From: Actinotalea ferrariae
Lineage (GTDB): Bacteria; Actinomycetota; Actinomycetes; Actinomycetales; Cellulomonadaceae
Assembly: GCF_019733465.1 (NCBI RefSeq)
Contig: NZ_JACVQL010000170.1
Span: 1 to 33,678, forward strand
Direction of reading: 5' to 3'
DNA: 33,678 bases
The notes under the pieces were generated by a model that did not search any database, had not been told where the DNA came from, and saw nothing but the letters and a program-made list of their open reading frames with translations. The stretch's first letter is position 1. The number at the start of each line of letters is the position of its first letter. Of the stretch, positions 24,009 to 32,396 are shown one piece after another. The position numbers were made by a program, and so were the translations under genes.

Positions 24009-24021
24009 CAAAACCTCTCCA

Positions 24022-24185
24022 AACGCCTACGAGGTGAGCTGTCGGGTTCGGGCCGGAGTAGGCCCGGCCGGACGCGTGTCCGGCTTCACCCCAAGGACGC
24101 CGACACGTCGGCGCCCGCGATGTGGTTCCCCCGCTCCTGCCAGCGAGTTGCTTGCGACCGTCGGCGGTGGCAGGACTCGGCGGTC
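24022..24185 (-). promoter_or_regulatory. cyclic di-AMP riboswitch (ydaO-yuaA class)
   Basis: The leader RNA of the NlpC/P60 gene contains the hallmark blocks in order: GCAGGAGCGGGGGAACCA, then GGGGTGAAGCC, then the GGCCGGGCC...GGCCCG arm and AACCCGACAGCTCACC followed by TCGTAGGCG (24048-24024). The ribosome-binding site starts four bases after the last block, so control could be at translation or early termination. In this class c-di-AMP turns wall-hydrolase expression off. Confidence 0.9.
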
Positions 24186-24219
24186 CACCTCGGGCGTCCC
24201 GGGAGGTCCGGGCGGGCAC

Positions 24220-24249
24220 ATCCTAAGCAGACGCCGGCCTGCATGTCAC
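24220..24249 (-). promoter_or_regulatory. promoter of the riboswitch-NlpC/P60 transcript
   Basis: GTGACA (24249-24244) as -35 and TAGGAT (24225-24220) as -10, 18 bases apart, fit the housekeeping actinobacterial consensus. They place the transcript start about 30 bases before the riboswitch core. Confidence 0.6.
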
Positions 24250-24299
24250 GGAAAGGTCACGGAGCGCGTCTCGCCGTGTCCCGCGGGCTGGGCTGCGGC

Positions 24300-24722
24300 C
24301 CGGCCGCACCGAGCGGTGGTGCGACCAAGCGGTCTCCAGCGGCAGGCCCGCTTGAGGCAGGCAGCCACCACGTCGACGTCAATCTCGTGCTTCGCGAGGA
24401 GCCGGCGCACGCCGGGATCCTGGAGCAGGCAGAGCAGCAGACGGCACGTCTGCAGACCTGACTCGTCGCGTGGCGGGACGGTCTCGACGACGAGCGGCGG
24501 GAAGTCTTCTCCGCGGCGCAGACCGCGACCGTACGCAGCTGCTCCCCGCAAAGGGCACGCCGCGCAGGTCCGAGCCGACGGCGCGGATGAGCACCCGGTA
24601 GACGCCTGGCGTGGTCGTGTGCAGCGTCGCCGTGTACACGCCGTCGTCGGTGATCGGCGGCGAGAAGGGCACGACGGAGGCGATGCCGGCGGGATCGGTG
24701 ACTGCGGCCTCGACTGACTCGC
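24300..24722 (-). pseudogene. decayed, 5'-truncated gene remnant
   Basis: The minus strand shows three joined pieces in different frames: VEAAVTDPAGIASVVPF and GVYRVLIRAVGSDLRGVPFA; then GEQLRTVAV; then GEDFPPLVVETVPPRDESGL through LLAKHEIDVDVVAACLKRACR. The first piece looks like the immunoglobulin-like end of vWA-type or caspase-associated proteins, and the last like a short helical module. At least two frame changes and a missing N-terminus, cut off where the CsoR-box promoter begins, mark it as a remnant. The parent gene is uncertain. Confidence 0.5.
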
Positions 24723-24733
24723 ACGTTCGGGAA

Positions 24734-24750
24734 ATACCCGCGGGGGGTAT
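24734..24750. promoter_or_regulatory. CsoR-type operator 1 of the copZ-copA operon
   Basis: ATACCC - GCGGG - GGGTAT is a perfect-arm palindrome of 17 bp. Its centre is 34 bp from that of the next box, so two repressor assemblies could sit on neighbouring faces of the promoter. Confidence 0.8.
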
Positions 24751-24767
24751 AGCGTTTAGCGCCGTGG

Positions 24768-24784
24768 ATACCCACCGGGGGTAT
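24768..24784. promoter_or_regulatory. CsoR-type operator 2 of the copZ-copA operon
   Basis: ATACCC - ACCGG - GGGTAT has the same length and spacer as box 1. It lies 21 bases before the copZ start codon. Confidence 0.8.
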
Positions 24785-24805
24785 CGCGTACCAGGGGAGT
24801 CGACC

Positions 24806-25015
24806 ATGACCACGACTGAGTTCCAGGTGACCGGGATGACTTGCGGGCACTGCGAGATGTCAGTCCGCAAGGAGGTTGCCCAGGTGCCGAACGTCACGGG
24901 CATCGAGGTCAGCGCGCAGACGGGCACGCTAGTCGTCACCGGCTCTGGCCCGGTCGACGACGCGGCGGTACTCGCGGCCGTCGACGAGGCGGGGTACTCG
25001 GCGGTGCGAGCCTGA
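24806..25015 (+). CDS. copZ: second CopZ-like copper chaperone
   Basis: A 69-residue HMA domain from ATG 24806 with an AGGGGAG ribosome-binding site. GMTCGHC near residue 10 is the Cu(I) loop, and the end VDEAGYSAVRA closes the fold. It differs clearly from the other chaperone in the window outside the motif, so it is not a recent duplicate. It leads an operon controlled by two CsoR-type boxes; its stop overlaps the next start by one base (TGATG). It probably hands copper to the CopA encoded two genes downstream. Confidence 0.92.
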   Translation: MTTTEFQVTGMTCGHCEMSVRKEVAQVPNVTGIEVSAQTGTLVVTGSGPVDDAAVLAAVDEAGYSAVRA

Positions 25016-25944
25016 TGAACGCGGCAGGGCGCCTCTCGGCCTACGGGGCGGGGCTGGTGCTGGTCTTCGGCGGCGCGTTCGCGGTCGCGACGGTGGTCGC
25101 GCCGGATGACGCCGCGGCAGCCTGGCAGGCCTCGACCGCGCAGGAGCACGGCGGGACCTCGGCGGCCACAGACGCGCTTCGCGGACTGGGTCTCGCCCAG
25201 GACGGCTTCGCGCTCTCACCGGTCGCAGCGCCGGGCGAGGTCGACCAGCAGGGCGAGATTTCCTTCCAGATCCTCGACGACACGGGCGGCCCGCTCACCG
25301 CGTTCGCGACATCGCACGACAAGGACCTGCACCTGATCGTGGTCCGCTCGGACGGCAGCCAATACCGGCACGTGCACCCTGAGCTGGACCGCTCGACCGG
25401 CACGTGGTCGCTGCCCTGGGTCTGGGACGCGCCAGGGTCCTACCGGGTGTTCGCGGACTTCGTGCCCGGGGACGAGGAAGGCACCAAGGTCACGCTGAGC
25501 CGCACGCTCGAGGTCAGCGGGCCCTTCACGCCTGCGCAGTCGCACGAGCTGGTGACCACCCACACCGTCGACGGCTTCCAGGTGTCGATCGCCGGCGACC
25601 TCATCGCTGGGTCGACGGCCGAGCTGACGATCTCCATTGCGCGCGACGGAGAGCCCGTCACGACGCTCCAGCCCTACCTCGGTGCGTTCGGGCACCTGGT
25701 CGCGCTTCGCGAGGGCGACCTCGGCTACCTGCACGTGCACGCCGAGGGGAGCGAGCCGCAGCCGGGCGACGTCGCTGGCCCGTCGATCACGTTCGCGACC
25801 CAGGCGCCGACCTCGGGCCGCTACCTGCTCTACCTGGACTTCCAGGTAGACGGACAGGTCCACACCGCGCAGTTCGTCCTGGACGCCGCCCCCGGCGACG
25901 GCACGAGCGACCAGATGAACGACATGGACTCCAACGAGCACTGA
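25015..25944 (+). CDS. exported, membrane-anchored copper-island protein
   Basis: A 309-residue protein from ATG 25015, coupled to copZ by a one-base overlap. One N-terminal membrane segment (about 8-30, YGAGLVLVFGGAFAVATVV) anchors it outside the cell. The rest is two beta-sandwich-like halves: the first contains HDKDLHLIVVRSDGSQYRHV followed by HP, the second LGAFGHLVALREGDLGYLHV and HAEG. The conserved H/D/Y clusters look like metal sites. Proteins of this type are common between copZ and copA in actinobacteria and lack an experimental role as far as I know. Binding or handing over extracytoplasmic copper is inferred from the clusters and operon. Confidence 0.75.
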   Translation: MNAAGRLSAYGAGLVLVFGGAFAVATVVAPDDAAAAWQASTAQEHGGTSAATDALRGLGLAQDGFALSPVAAPGEVDQQGEISFQILDDTGGPLTAFATSHDKDLHLIVVRSDGSQYRHVHPELDRSTGTWSLPWVWDAPGSYRVFADFVPGDEEGTKVTLSRTLEVSGPFTPAQSHELVTTHTVDGFQVSIAGDLIAGSTAELTISIARDGEPVTTLQPYLGAFGHLVALREGDLGYLHVHAEGSEPQPGDVAGPSITFATQAPTSGRYLLYLDFQVDGQVHTAQFVLDAAPGDGTSDQMNDMDSNEH

Positions 25945-25986
25945 CCCACGGGTCGGCTTCGCGGACGAGCTGAGAGGAATGTGCTG

Positions 25987-28254
25987 ATGAGCACCACAGC
26001 GCCCCCGTCCACGGGGACGAGCGTCGAGCTCGAGATCGGCGGGATGACGTGCGCCTCCTGCGCGATGCGGATCGAGAAGAAGCTGAACAAGCTCGACGGG
26101 GTCGCTGCGACGGTCAACTACGCCACCGAGAAGGCGAAGGTCACCGTCCCGGAGGGGTACGACCCCGCGCAGCTCATCGCCGAGGTCGAGAAGACCGGCT
26201 ACACGGCGGCGCTGCCCGCGCCCAAGGAGCCCCACGCGGGCGCCGACACGGCACCGGGCGACCGGGCCGAGGATCGAGAGCTCACCTCCTTGCATCACCG
26301 GCTCGTCGGCGCCGTGACCCTGTCGGTGCCGGTCATCGCGATGGCGATGATCCCGGCCATGCAGTTCACGTACTGGCAGTGGGCCTCGCTCGCGCTGGCT
26401 GCACCCGTGATCGTGTGGGCGGCGTGGCCGTTCCACAAGGCGGCGTGGACGAACCTCAAGCACGGCGCCGCAACGATGGACACGCTCGTTTCGCTGGGCA
26501 CCGGCGCGGCGTTCCTGTGGTCGCTGTACGCGCTCTTCTTCGGCACCGCCGGCACGCCTGGGATGACCCACCCGTTCGAGTTCGCGCTCGCTCCGTCCGA
26601 CGGCGCCGCCAACATCTACTTCGAGGTGGCAGCCGGGGTCACGATGTTCATCCTCGCCGGCCGATACTTCGAGAAGCGCTCGAAGCGCCAGGCCGGCGCA
26701 GCACTTCGCGCGCTGCTCGAGCTCGGCGCCAAGGAGGTCTCGGTCCTGCGCAACGGCGTCGAGACGAAGATCGCGGTAGAGGACCTCACTGTTGGCGCCG
26801 AGTTCGTCGTGCGGCCCGGGGAGAAGATCGCTACCGACGGCATCGTGGTCTCCGGCACCTCCGCCGTCGACGCTTCCATGCTGACCGGCGAGTCGGTCCC
26901 TGTGGAGGTTGCCGAGGGCGACACCGTCACCGGCGCCACCGTCAACGCCGGCGGACGCCTGGTCCTGCGGGCCACCCGCGTCGGTTCGGACACCCAGCTC
27001 GCGCAGATGGCCAAGCTCGTCGAGGACGCCCAGACCGGCAAGGCCGAGGTTCAGCGCCTGGCCGACCGCATCTCCGGCGTGTTCGTCCCGATCGTCATCG
27101 CAATCGCGGTCGCCGCGCTCGGCGCCTGGCTGGGGGCCGGCTTCCCGGTCACCGCGGCCTTCACCGCCGCCGTCGCCGTACTCGTGATCGCCTGCCCCTG
27201 CGCCCTTGGTCTGGCCACCCCGACCGCCCTGCTTGTCGGCACCGGTCGGGGCGCGCAGATGGGCATCCTCATCAAGGGCCCCGAAGTGCTGGAATCGACC
27301 CGCACAGTCGACACCGTCGTGCTGGACAAGACGGGAACTGTGACCACCGGGAAGATGACTCTCGTCGACGTCGTCGTCGAGCCGGGTACCGACCGCGTCG
27401 AGCTCCTGCGCCTGGCCGGTGCCCTCGAGGACGCTTCTGAGCACCCGATCGCGCAGGCGATCGCCAAGGGCGCCACGCAGGAGATCGGCACCCTCCCCAC
27501 GCCCGAGGACTTTGCCAACGTCGATGGCATGGGTGTGCAGGGCGTCGTCGAGGGACACGCTGTGCTCGTAGGACGCCCGTCCCTGCTCGCCGAGTGGTCG
27601 CAGTACCTCAGCGACGGGCTCGTCGAAGCCAAGACCCGCGCCGAGACGCAGGGCAAGACCGTCGTCGCGGTCGGCTGGGACGGTCACTCCCGGGGCTTGC
27701 TCGTGGTGGCGGACACCGTCAAGCCGACCAGCGCCCAGGCGATCGCCCAGCTCAAGGAACTCGGTCTAACCCCTGTGCTCCTCACTGGCGACAACGAGGC
27801 GGTCGCACGCCAGATTGCCGCCGAGGTCGGCATCGACGAGGTCGTCGCCGAGGTCCTGCCCAAGGACAAGGTCGACGTCGTGACCCGCCTGCAGTCCCAG
27901 GGCAAGGTTGTGGCGATGGTCGGTGACGGCGTCAACGACGCCCCTGCTCTCGCCCAGGCCGACCTCGGCCTGGCGATGGGCACTGGCACCGACGTCGCAA
28001 TCGAGGCCTCCGACATCACCCTGGTGCGCGGCGACCTGCGCAGTGCACCCGATGCGATCCGGCTCTCGCGCCGCACCCTCGGCACGATCAGGACCAACCT
28101 GTTCTGGGCTTTCGCCTACAACGTCGCCGCCATCCCGGTCGCAGCTCTCGGGATGCTCAACCCGATGCTCGCCGGCGCGGCGATGGCGTTCTCCAGCGTC
28201 TTCGTCGTCGGCAACAGCCTGCGCCTGCGCAGCTTCCGCAGCACCGCGATCTGA
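25987..28254 (+). CDS. copA: P1B-1-type Cu(I)-exporting ATPase CopA
   Basis: A 755-residue copper pump from ATG 25987 after GAGAGGA; GTG 25981 is also in frame. One N-terminal HMA domain has GMTCASC near residue 20. Eight membrane helices surround the actuator domain (LTGES), the metal site CPC with the following ALGLATPTA, the phosphorylated Asp in DKTGT, the nucleotide-binding SEHP and the hinge GDGVNDAP. The end has the YN and MxxSS signatures ([21 protein letters not shown]) that define Cu(I) transport. It exports cytoplasmic Cu(I), receiving it from CopZ. Third gene of the CsoR-box operon. Together with copB it gives the island two different copper pumps. Confidence 0.95.
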   Translation: MSTTAPPSTGTSVELEIGGMTCASCAMRIEKKLNKLDGVAATVNYATEKAKVTVPEGYDPAQLIAEVEKTGYTAALPAPKEPHAGADTAPGDRAEDRELTSLHHRLVGAVTLSVPVIAMAMIPAMQFTYWQWASLALAAPVIVWAAWPFHKAAWTNLKHGAATMDTLVSLGTGAAFLWSLYALFFGTAGTPGMTHPFEFALAPSDGAANIYFEVAAGVTMFILAGRYFEKRSKRQAGAALRALLELGAKEVSVLRNGVETKIAVEDLTVGAEFVVRPGEKIATDGIVVSGTSAVDASMLTGESVPVEVAEGDTVTGATVNAGGRLVLRATRVGSDTQLAQMAKLVEDAQTGKAEVQRLADRISGVFVPIVIAIAVAALGAWLGAGFPVTAAFTAAVAVLVIACPCALGLATPTALLVGTGRGAQMGILIKGPEVLESTRTVDTVVLDKTGTVTTGKMTLVDVVVEPGTDRVELLRLAGALEDASEHPIAQAIAKGATQEIGTLPTPEDFANVDGMGVQGVVEGHAVLVGRPSLLAEWSQYLSDGLVEAKTRAETQGKTVVAVGWDGHSRGLLVVADTVKPTSAQAIAQLKELGLTPVLLTGDNEAVARQIAAEVGIDEVVAEVLPKDKVDVVTRLQSQGKVVAMVGDGVNDAPALAQADLGLAMGTGTDVAIEASDITLVRGDLRSAPDAIRLSRRTLGTIRTNLFWAFAYNVAAIPVAALGMLNPMLAGAAMAFSSVFVVGNSLRLRSFRSTAI

Positions 28255-28429
28255 GCCGTCTACCCGACTGCGCCTTCGAGGGCCTCCCCGTCCAGCCACA
28301 TGAGCGTCACGCCGATGAAGGGCACGCCCAAAGGGCTCTCGTGACCGTGCACGCCGACCGGCCGAGGCTGGCCTGGGCATGGCGGGGGGCCATGTTCGGA
28401 GGACCTTCGCGGCCGGCCTCTCGGGGCGG

Positions 28430-28816
28430 TCAGCGCCTTCGTACGTCCTGCGCTGCGAGCCACACCCCGAGGACGGGGAGGCGGACGTCATTGATGGCGA
28501 CGAGGACGTCGCCGTCGGCCCAGGCTTGGGCGGTGGTGTCCACGAGCTCGAGGCCGTCGAGGGCCCACACGATCCAGGCGGTGACCTCGATCGGCGACTT
28601 CGCGGCGGTCTGACGTCCCCCGGATGGGATCGGACGGGCGTTGCGGATGGCCTGGTGTTGGTGGGCGTTGACGTGCGGTCCGAGCACCTCCTGGGCGCGG
28701 AGGAACGCCTCCAGATCCTCGCCCACCTCCACCTGTAGACGACTCCACGTCGGGGCGCCAGCACGTTCCGGGCGGCCCTCTCGGGGTGGCCCTTCATGTT
28801 GGTCGTCCTCGCGCAC
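28430..28816 (-). CDS. mobile-element protein of unknown function
   Basis: About 128 residues if GTG 28816 is the start. The frame is VREDDQHEG..., then TWSRLQVEVGEDLEAFLRAQ, a His-rich LGPHVNAHQHQAI, and a closing beta/alpha part ITAW-like IEVTAWIVWALDGLELVD with LVAINDVRLPVLGVWL. The start is uncertain: an ATG at 28797 lies in another frame and reaches only MKGHPERAARNVLAP before diverging. The upstream reading PIHVQVREDDQH recurs near the relaxase (8983-9021), which supports the GTG frame or an even earlier start. No family is recognised. It is divergent from the gene at 28893. Confidence 0.55.
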   Translation of the reverse strand: MREDDQHEGPPREGRPERAGAPTWSRLQVEVGEDLEAFLRAQEVLGPHVNAHQHQAIRNARPIPSGGRQTAAKSPIEVTAWIVWALDGLELVDTTAQAWADGDVLVAINDVRLPVLGVWLAAQDVRRR

Positions 28817-28833
28817 CTGTACGTGTATGGGGA
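28795..28833 (-). repeat. 39-bp imperfect repeat, copy B (partner at 8983-9021)
   Basis: Inverted relative to copy A; 29 of 36 aligned bases agree without gaps. The differences are compatible with coding (PIHxxVREDDQH). Confidence 0.6.
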
Positions 28834-28892
28834 TCCAACCTTCCGACCCCAGAAGGCCAGCAGTGCGGGCAGCGCGGGACGAGGAGGACGGG

Positions 28893-29321
28893 ATGGACAC
28901 GATCGCGTGGCCGGCGGCCAGCGCTCTAGACGCCGCCGCAGGGTCGGGGTGGGGTGGGCTGTGGTCGGTGTTGTTCACCGCGCAGCGCGCGGTCGGGGCG
29001 CTGGTGCAGGTCACGTCGTTCGCCGAGGGCCTGGACCTGATCTGGCTCGGTGAGGAGCTGCGTGCCGCGTGCGACGACGTCGCGACCCGCCATTTTGGTG
29101 CCGTCGCAGAGGCGGTCGCCGCGGACCTGGGCCCGCTGCCCGGCCTGGCACACGCGGCCGCCGGGCGGGCGGTCGTCGCGGGACTTCTCTCGGCGGTGAT
29201 CTGCCGGGCGGACGAGCTGCTCGCCGAGGACCTGACCGGCCCGGACGCCCGGTGGTTGGCGGGCATGACGTCGCTGCTGTTCGCCGCACGGGTTCATCTG
29301 AGTGTGGCCGGTGCCCGGTGA
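28893..29321 (+). CDS. helical mobile-element protein of unknown function
   Basis: A 142-residue protein from ATG 28893 with a strong GAGGAGGA ribosome-binding site. It is almost wholly helical and alanine-rich (WPAASALDAAAG, FTAQRAVGALVQVTSFAEGL, HAAAGRAVVAGLLSAVICRA). No signal peptide or clear membrane span is visible. Its stop overlaps the next start by GTGA, so the two are translationally coupled and likely act together. I do not recognise the family; the pair stands directly before the integrase module. Confidence 0.65.
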   Translation: MDTIAWPAASALDAAAGSGWGGLWSVLFTAQRAVGALVQVTSFAEGLDLIWLGEELRAACDDVATRHFGAVAEAVAADLGPLPGLAHAAAGRAVVAGLLSAVICRADELLAEDLTGPDARWLAGMTSLLFAARVHLSVAGAR

Positions 29322-30688
29322 CCGGGGTCACCTACGCCGACCTGATCACCACCGCCGGCCAGCACGTGACCACCGGCGCCCTGCAGGTTCGCCAGCGCCC
29401 GTTCGACCGGGCTGACGACGCCCGGACCGCCCTGCAGGACTTCCACGCGGTCCTGGACGCGATCGAGACGCACACCCGGGCGCTGATCGGTCCGTCCCGC
29501 CTGGCCGGGATCAGCCCCACCACCCGCCTCGAGCCCGTCGTTGACCATGCCCTGGCGATGGTCGACGGGCTCCGCGACCTCGTCGGCGCCGACCGGCCCC
29601 ATCCCACCAGCCTGCAGATGTCCGACCGGGCCTGGGCCCAGGCCGCCCTGCAGCTGCGCGGGGCGTCCGACCTGCTTGCGGTCCACCTCGACGCGTGGGG
29701 CCGGCAACGCTCCCCCGACGCAGCCATCATCGGTGACCCGGCGGCGCGCGACGGCGCCCTGATCCGGGTCGCGGGGCACCTGGACACTCTCCTGGCCGCC
29801 GAGTCCACCCTGGGACTGCGGAGCCTGCAGGCCGGCCTGCGCAAGGTCGAGGTCAGCCGGACGCTGCCGGGCCTGGACACCAACCGCTCCCACGCCGCCC
29901 ACCTGACCCGCCACCCGGGCGGGGCGGTCTCACGGGCGCTGGACGGGCTGCGGCTGGTCGGCGAACCCGTCCGCACCGACGACCCCGTGCTGCACGCCGG
30001 CGACCTGATCCACCGGCTCCGCCAGGCGACCTGGGCCCTGCGTACCCACCCCGATTACTCCGTCGCGACCCTGTCCGACCTTGCCACCGCCGGCCTGGCG
30101 ATCCACGCCCACACCGCCACCGCCCGCGGCGCCAACCTCACCCGCAACCCGCCGGTCCGCCCCGAAGACACCGCCGCCCTGCTCAGCCGCGCGGCGGCGT
30201 GGCGGGACCTGCGCACCGACCTCGCCGAGTACCAAGCCCCCGGACCCGCCGACCCGCACATCCGCGCCGACGTCCTTGCCGTACGGGACCTGCTCGCCCG
30301 GATCGCACCCCTGGACGGGAGCCGACAAGCCGACCCGCGGACCACCGGCCTACTCCTGGCCGCCATCCACGCGACCGAGGAGATCGCCACCACTGCAGGC
30401 GAGGCATTCGGCTGGCTCGCCGCAGCCGGTCACGTCCGGATCCAGGCCCGGCACCTGACCAGTGACCAGCTCGGCACCGACCCCGCCCTGATCAGCGCCC
30501 ACGTCACCGGCACCACGACCGTGGCCCCACCCGCTCGATGGCAGATCACCACGCACCTGTGGTCAGCCGCCGCCGGTCACGCCGACCTGCGCTACACCCC
30601 CGTCGAACAGGCCATCGCCGCCGCCCACCAGCGCACGGAGACCGCCCACGTCCTGACCCGCACACCGCTTGAGAGGAGCACGCCATGA
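29318..30688 (+). CDS. large helical mobile-element protein of unknown function
   Basis: A 456-residue protein from GTG 29318, coupled to the preceding gene. It is predicted helical throughout, with repeated blocks of leucine/alanine heptads (RLEPVVDHALAMVDGLRDLV, LAAESTLGLRSLQAGLRKVE, SVATLSDLATAGLAIHAH). A conserved-looking C-terminal helix ends LRYTPVEQAIAAAHQ. No ATPase, nuclease or recombinase motif is visible. Coiled-coil or scaffold roles are possible. Its last codons overlap a seven-codon frame (ATGA), suggesting that a further gene of the operon has been lost. Confidence 0.65.
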   Translation: MTGVTYADLITTAGQHVTTGALQVRQRPFDRADDARTALQDFHAVLDAIETHTRALIGPSRLAGISPTTRLEPVVDHALAMVDGLRDLVGADRPHPTSLQMSDRAWAQAALQLRGASDLLAVHLDAWGRQRSPDAAIIGDPAARDGALIRVAGHLDTLLAAESTLGLRSLQAGLRKVEVSRTLPGLDTNRSHAAHLTRHPGGAVSRALDGLRLVGEPVRTDDPVLHAGDLIHRLRQATWALRTHPDYSVATLSDLATAGLAIHAHTATARGANLTRNPPVRPEDTAALLSRAAAWRDLRTDLAEYQAPGPADPHIRADVLAVRDLLARIAPLDGSRQADPRTTGLLLAAIHATEEIATTAGEAFGWLAAAGHVRIQARHLTSDQLGTDPALISAHVTGTTTVAPPARWQITTHLWSAAAGHADLRYTPVEQAIAAAHQRTETAHVLTRTPLERSTP

Positions 30689-30708
30689 GCATCGAACCCG
30701 ACCCGTGA
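30685..30708 (+). other. seven-codon frame with a strong ribosome-binding site
   Basis: GAGAGGAG precedes ATG 30685, which overlaps the stop of the large helical gene by ATGA, yet the frame MSIEPDP ends at 30708. It looks like the start of a truncated third operon gene, or a leader peptide upstream of the excisionase. Confidence 0.4.
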
Positions 30709-30831
30709 CGTGCGCTTCGTCGCGGTCGGGTCGGCGCACCCGTGGCCACCGCGACTCGAGGCGAGCTCCGATCGACTTGGCGCACCGGGCGCCCTTGCCC
30801 CTCGGCCCCACCACCATCTAGGGAGGACCTC

Positions 30832-31050
30832 ATGGCTATCCAGCCACTGGACGGGACCCGAGGCACGCGCCCGGAACCCGCGCGCCGGTTCTACCGGGTG
30901 AAGGAAGCTGCCGCCGTTCTCGGCATCCCCCAGCGCACCCTCTACCACCTGGCCGAGACGGAACAGATCCCGTGCCGGCGCCTCGGCAACGTGATCCTGT
31001 TGCCAAAGTCGTGGGTAGAGAGCGACGCACCACCGCCTCGGCGGCGCTGA
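30832..31050 (+). CDS. xis: excisionase-like helix-turn-helix protein
   Basis: A 72-residue protein from ATG 30832 with a GGGAGGA ribosome-binding site. Residues 19-60 form the winged-helix excisionase fold: FYRVKEAAAVLGIPQRTLYH, then QIPCRRLGNVILLPKSWV. The tail is proline/arginine-rich. In integrative elements this protein bends att DNA and directs the integrase to excision. The integrase gene starts within its stop codon (TGATG), as is usual for actinobacterial xis-int pairs. Confidence 0.85.
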   Translation: MAIQPLDGTRGTRPEPARRFYRVKEAAAVLGIPQRTLYHLAETEQIPCRRLGNVILLPKSWVESDAPPPRRR

Positions 31051-32189
31051 TGGCCGTAGTCCGACGAGTGCTGGACTCGGGCTCGGTCCAATGGCGCGCC
31101 CGGGTCTACTTCAAGGGCCGCATCGTCGCGCAGCGGTCGTTTGATCGACGAACCGATGCAAGGCAGTGGGAGGCCGACCAGATCGCTCGGTTGCGGGAAG
31201 GCACCTGGATCGACCCAGCTCGCGGCAGGGTCGCTTTCGACAAGATCGCCGAGGACTGGCAGCAGTCTCGGCAGCACCTCGCGATGCGTAGCCAAGAGAC
31301 CACCCGGTTCCTGCTGGACGCCTACATCCTTCCCGCGCTCGGTCGCGTACCGATCGGCTCCATCGCCCCGCTCGACGTTGAGCGTCTGCTCACTGAGTTG
31401 ACCGCGCGCGGACTCGCGACCGCGACTCGACGCCGAGTGCTCTCGGTGATCCGACTCGTGCTTGATCACGCGATACGTGATCGCCGGCTGGGCGAGAACG
31501 TCGCTCGTGACGTCGAGCTTCCACGCGGCCGCACCAAGCGCGAGCCGCACTGGTTGCGCGCCGAGGAACTGAAGCGTCTTGCAGACACCACGCCAGCGAC
31601 CTGCCGGCCGGTCGTGCTGTTCCTGGGTCTGTCCGGTTGCCGCTTCTCCGAGATGGCTGCACTCCGCGTGGACGACGTCATCCAGACCCAGCATGGTCTC
31701 GGCGTCCGCGTGCACCGAGCCGCGCCCCAGTCCAAGCAGACCCACGCGGCGGTGATCGGGTCTACCAAGACACACCGAACCCGGACCGTGCCCGTGCCCG
31801 TCGCGGTCGAGCGGTACGTCGTCGACCGAGTCGCCCAGGCAGCGCCGGGCGATTACCTCTTCCCGAGCCCTACCGGCGTCATCTGGACGAACACGAACTT
31901 TCGGCACCGCGCCAAGTGGCACCAGACGACGGCCGCAGCCGGGCTCGCCGGCACGACTATCCACGACCTTCGCCACACAGCGGCGACCTTGCTCATCGCC
32001 TCAGGCGCCGACCTCAAGGCTGTCCAAACGATCCTCGGCCACGCGTCCGCGACGATGACGATGGACCTCTATGGGCACATGTTCTCCGACGCGCCCTGGC
32101 TGGCGATGGCACGGATGCCGACCTGGCAGGACGACTCGGCAGCCGGCGGCGAACGGTCCGGAGAGAAGACTGATGGCGCCGCTCAGTGA
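31050..32189 (+). CDS. int: tyrosine-type site-specific integrase
   Basis: A 379-residue recombinase from ATG 31050. The N-terminal arm-type binding domain (about 1-60, VLDSGSVQWRARVYFKGRIV) is followed by a SAM-like core-binding domain (about 65-160). The catalytic domain holds Arg in SGCRFSEMAAL, Lys in the beta-hairpin STKTHRTRTV, HDLRHTAATLLI with H and R, and the closing LGHASATMTMDLYGH with the nucleophilic Tyr. It integrates and excises the mobile element at an attachment site. No tRNA or recognisable att core is visible in the 149 bases between its stop and the IS; insertion of the IS may have displaced or covered it. Confidence 0.93.
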   Translation: MAVVRRVLDSGSVQWRARVYFKGRIVAQRSFDRRTDARQWEADQIARLREGTWIDPARGRVAFDKIAEDWQQSRQHLAMRSQETTRFLLDAYILPALGRVPIGSIAPLDVERLLTELTARGLATATRRRVLSVIRLVLDHAIRDRRLGENVARDVELPRGRTKREPHWLRAEELKRLADTTPATCRPVVLFLGLSGCRFSEMAALRVDDVIQTQHGLGVRVHRAAPQSKQTHAAVIGSTKTHRTRTVPVPVAVERYVVDRVAQAAPGDYLFPSPTGVIWTNTNFRHRAKWHQTTAAAGLAGTTIHDLRHTAATLLIASGADLKAVQTILGHASATMTMDLYGHMFSDAPWLAMARMPTWQDDSAAGGERSGEKTDGAAQ

Positions 32190-32346
32190 GGTCTCGCTCG
32201 GGGCCGTCGGCGCATTCCGCGCAAGGGCTCCGGAAAGCGCTGGGACCCGATACGGACCCGATGTGCCGATTCGTGCCCGGAGCGCTTGCATCCCTTGCAT
32301 CCTGAAGGGCGCTGACCTGCGCAAACACTCTGTGCGCCTGTCCGGC

Positions 32347-32381
32347 TTCGCCTGATGGTTGACGTTTCTGCTTCGGGTGAT
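32347..32381 (+). repeat. left-end subterminal repeats of the IS
   Basis: Two related decamers, TTCGCCTGAT (32347-32356) and TTCGGGTGAT (32372-32381), spaced 25 bp. Each is followed by a TTGACG-like run. They mirror the right-end array. Confidence 0.65.
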
Positions 32382-32396
32382 GCTTGACGCTCTGGT

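Noticed and set aside
25216-27687. Long open minus-strand frame of 823 codons opposite copA and its neighbour
   Set aside because: It is antisense to well-supported copper genes, rich in Gly/Arg/Asp/His without domains, and explained by GC-rich third positions.
28314-28321. A GATGAAGG octamer after copA
   Set aside because: It has no partner 11 bp away and does not lie before a start in the right place, so it is not counted as a CopR site.
28795-28797. ATG opening MKGHPERAARNVLAP as start of the 28430 gene
   Set aside because: It would need a frameshift near 28750, whereas the conserved VREDDQH...TWSRLQVEVG reading is a single open frame.
32190-32338. tRNA or att site downstream of the integrase
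   Set aside because: No cloverleaf, T-loop consensus or long direct repeat could be recognised; short repeats such as TTGCATCC-like pairs are too small to support a call.
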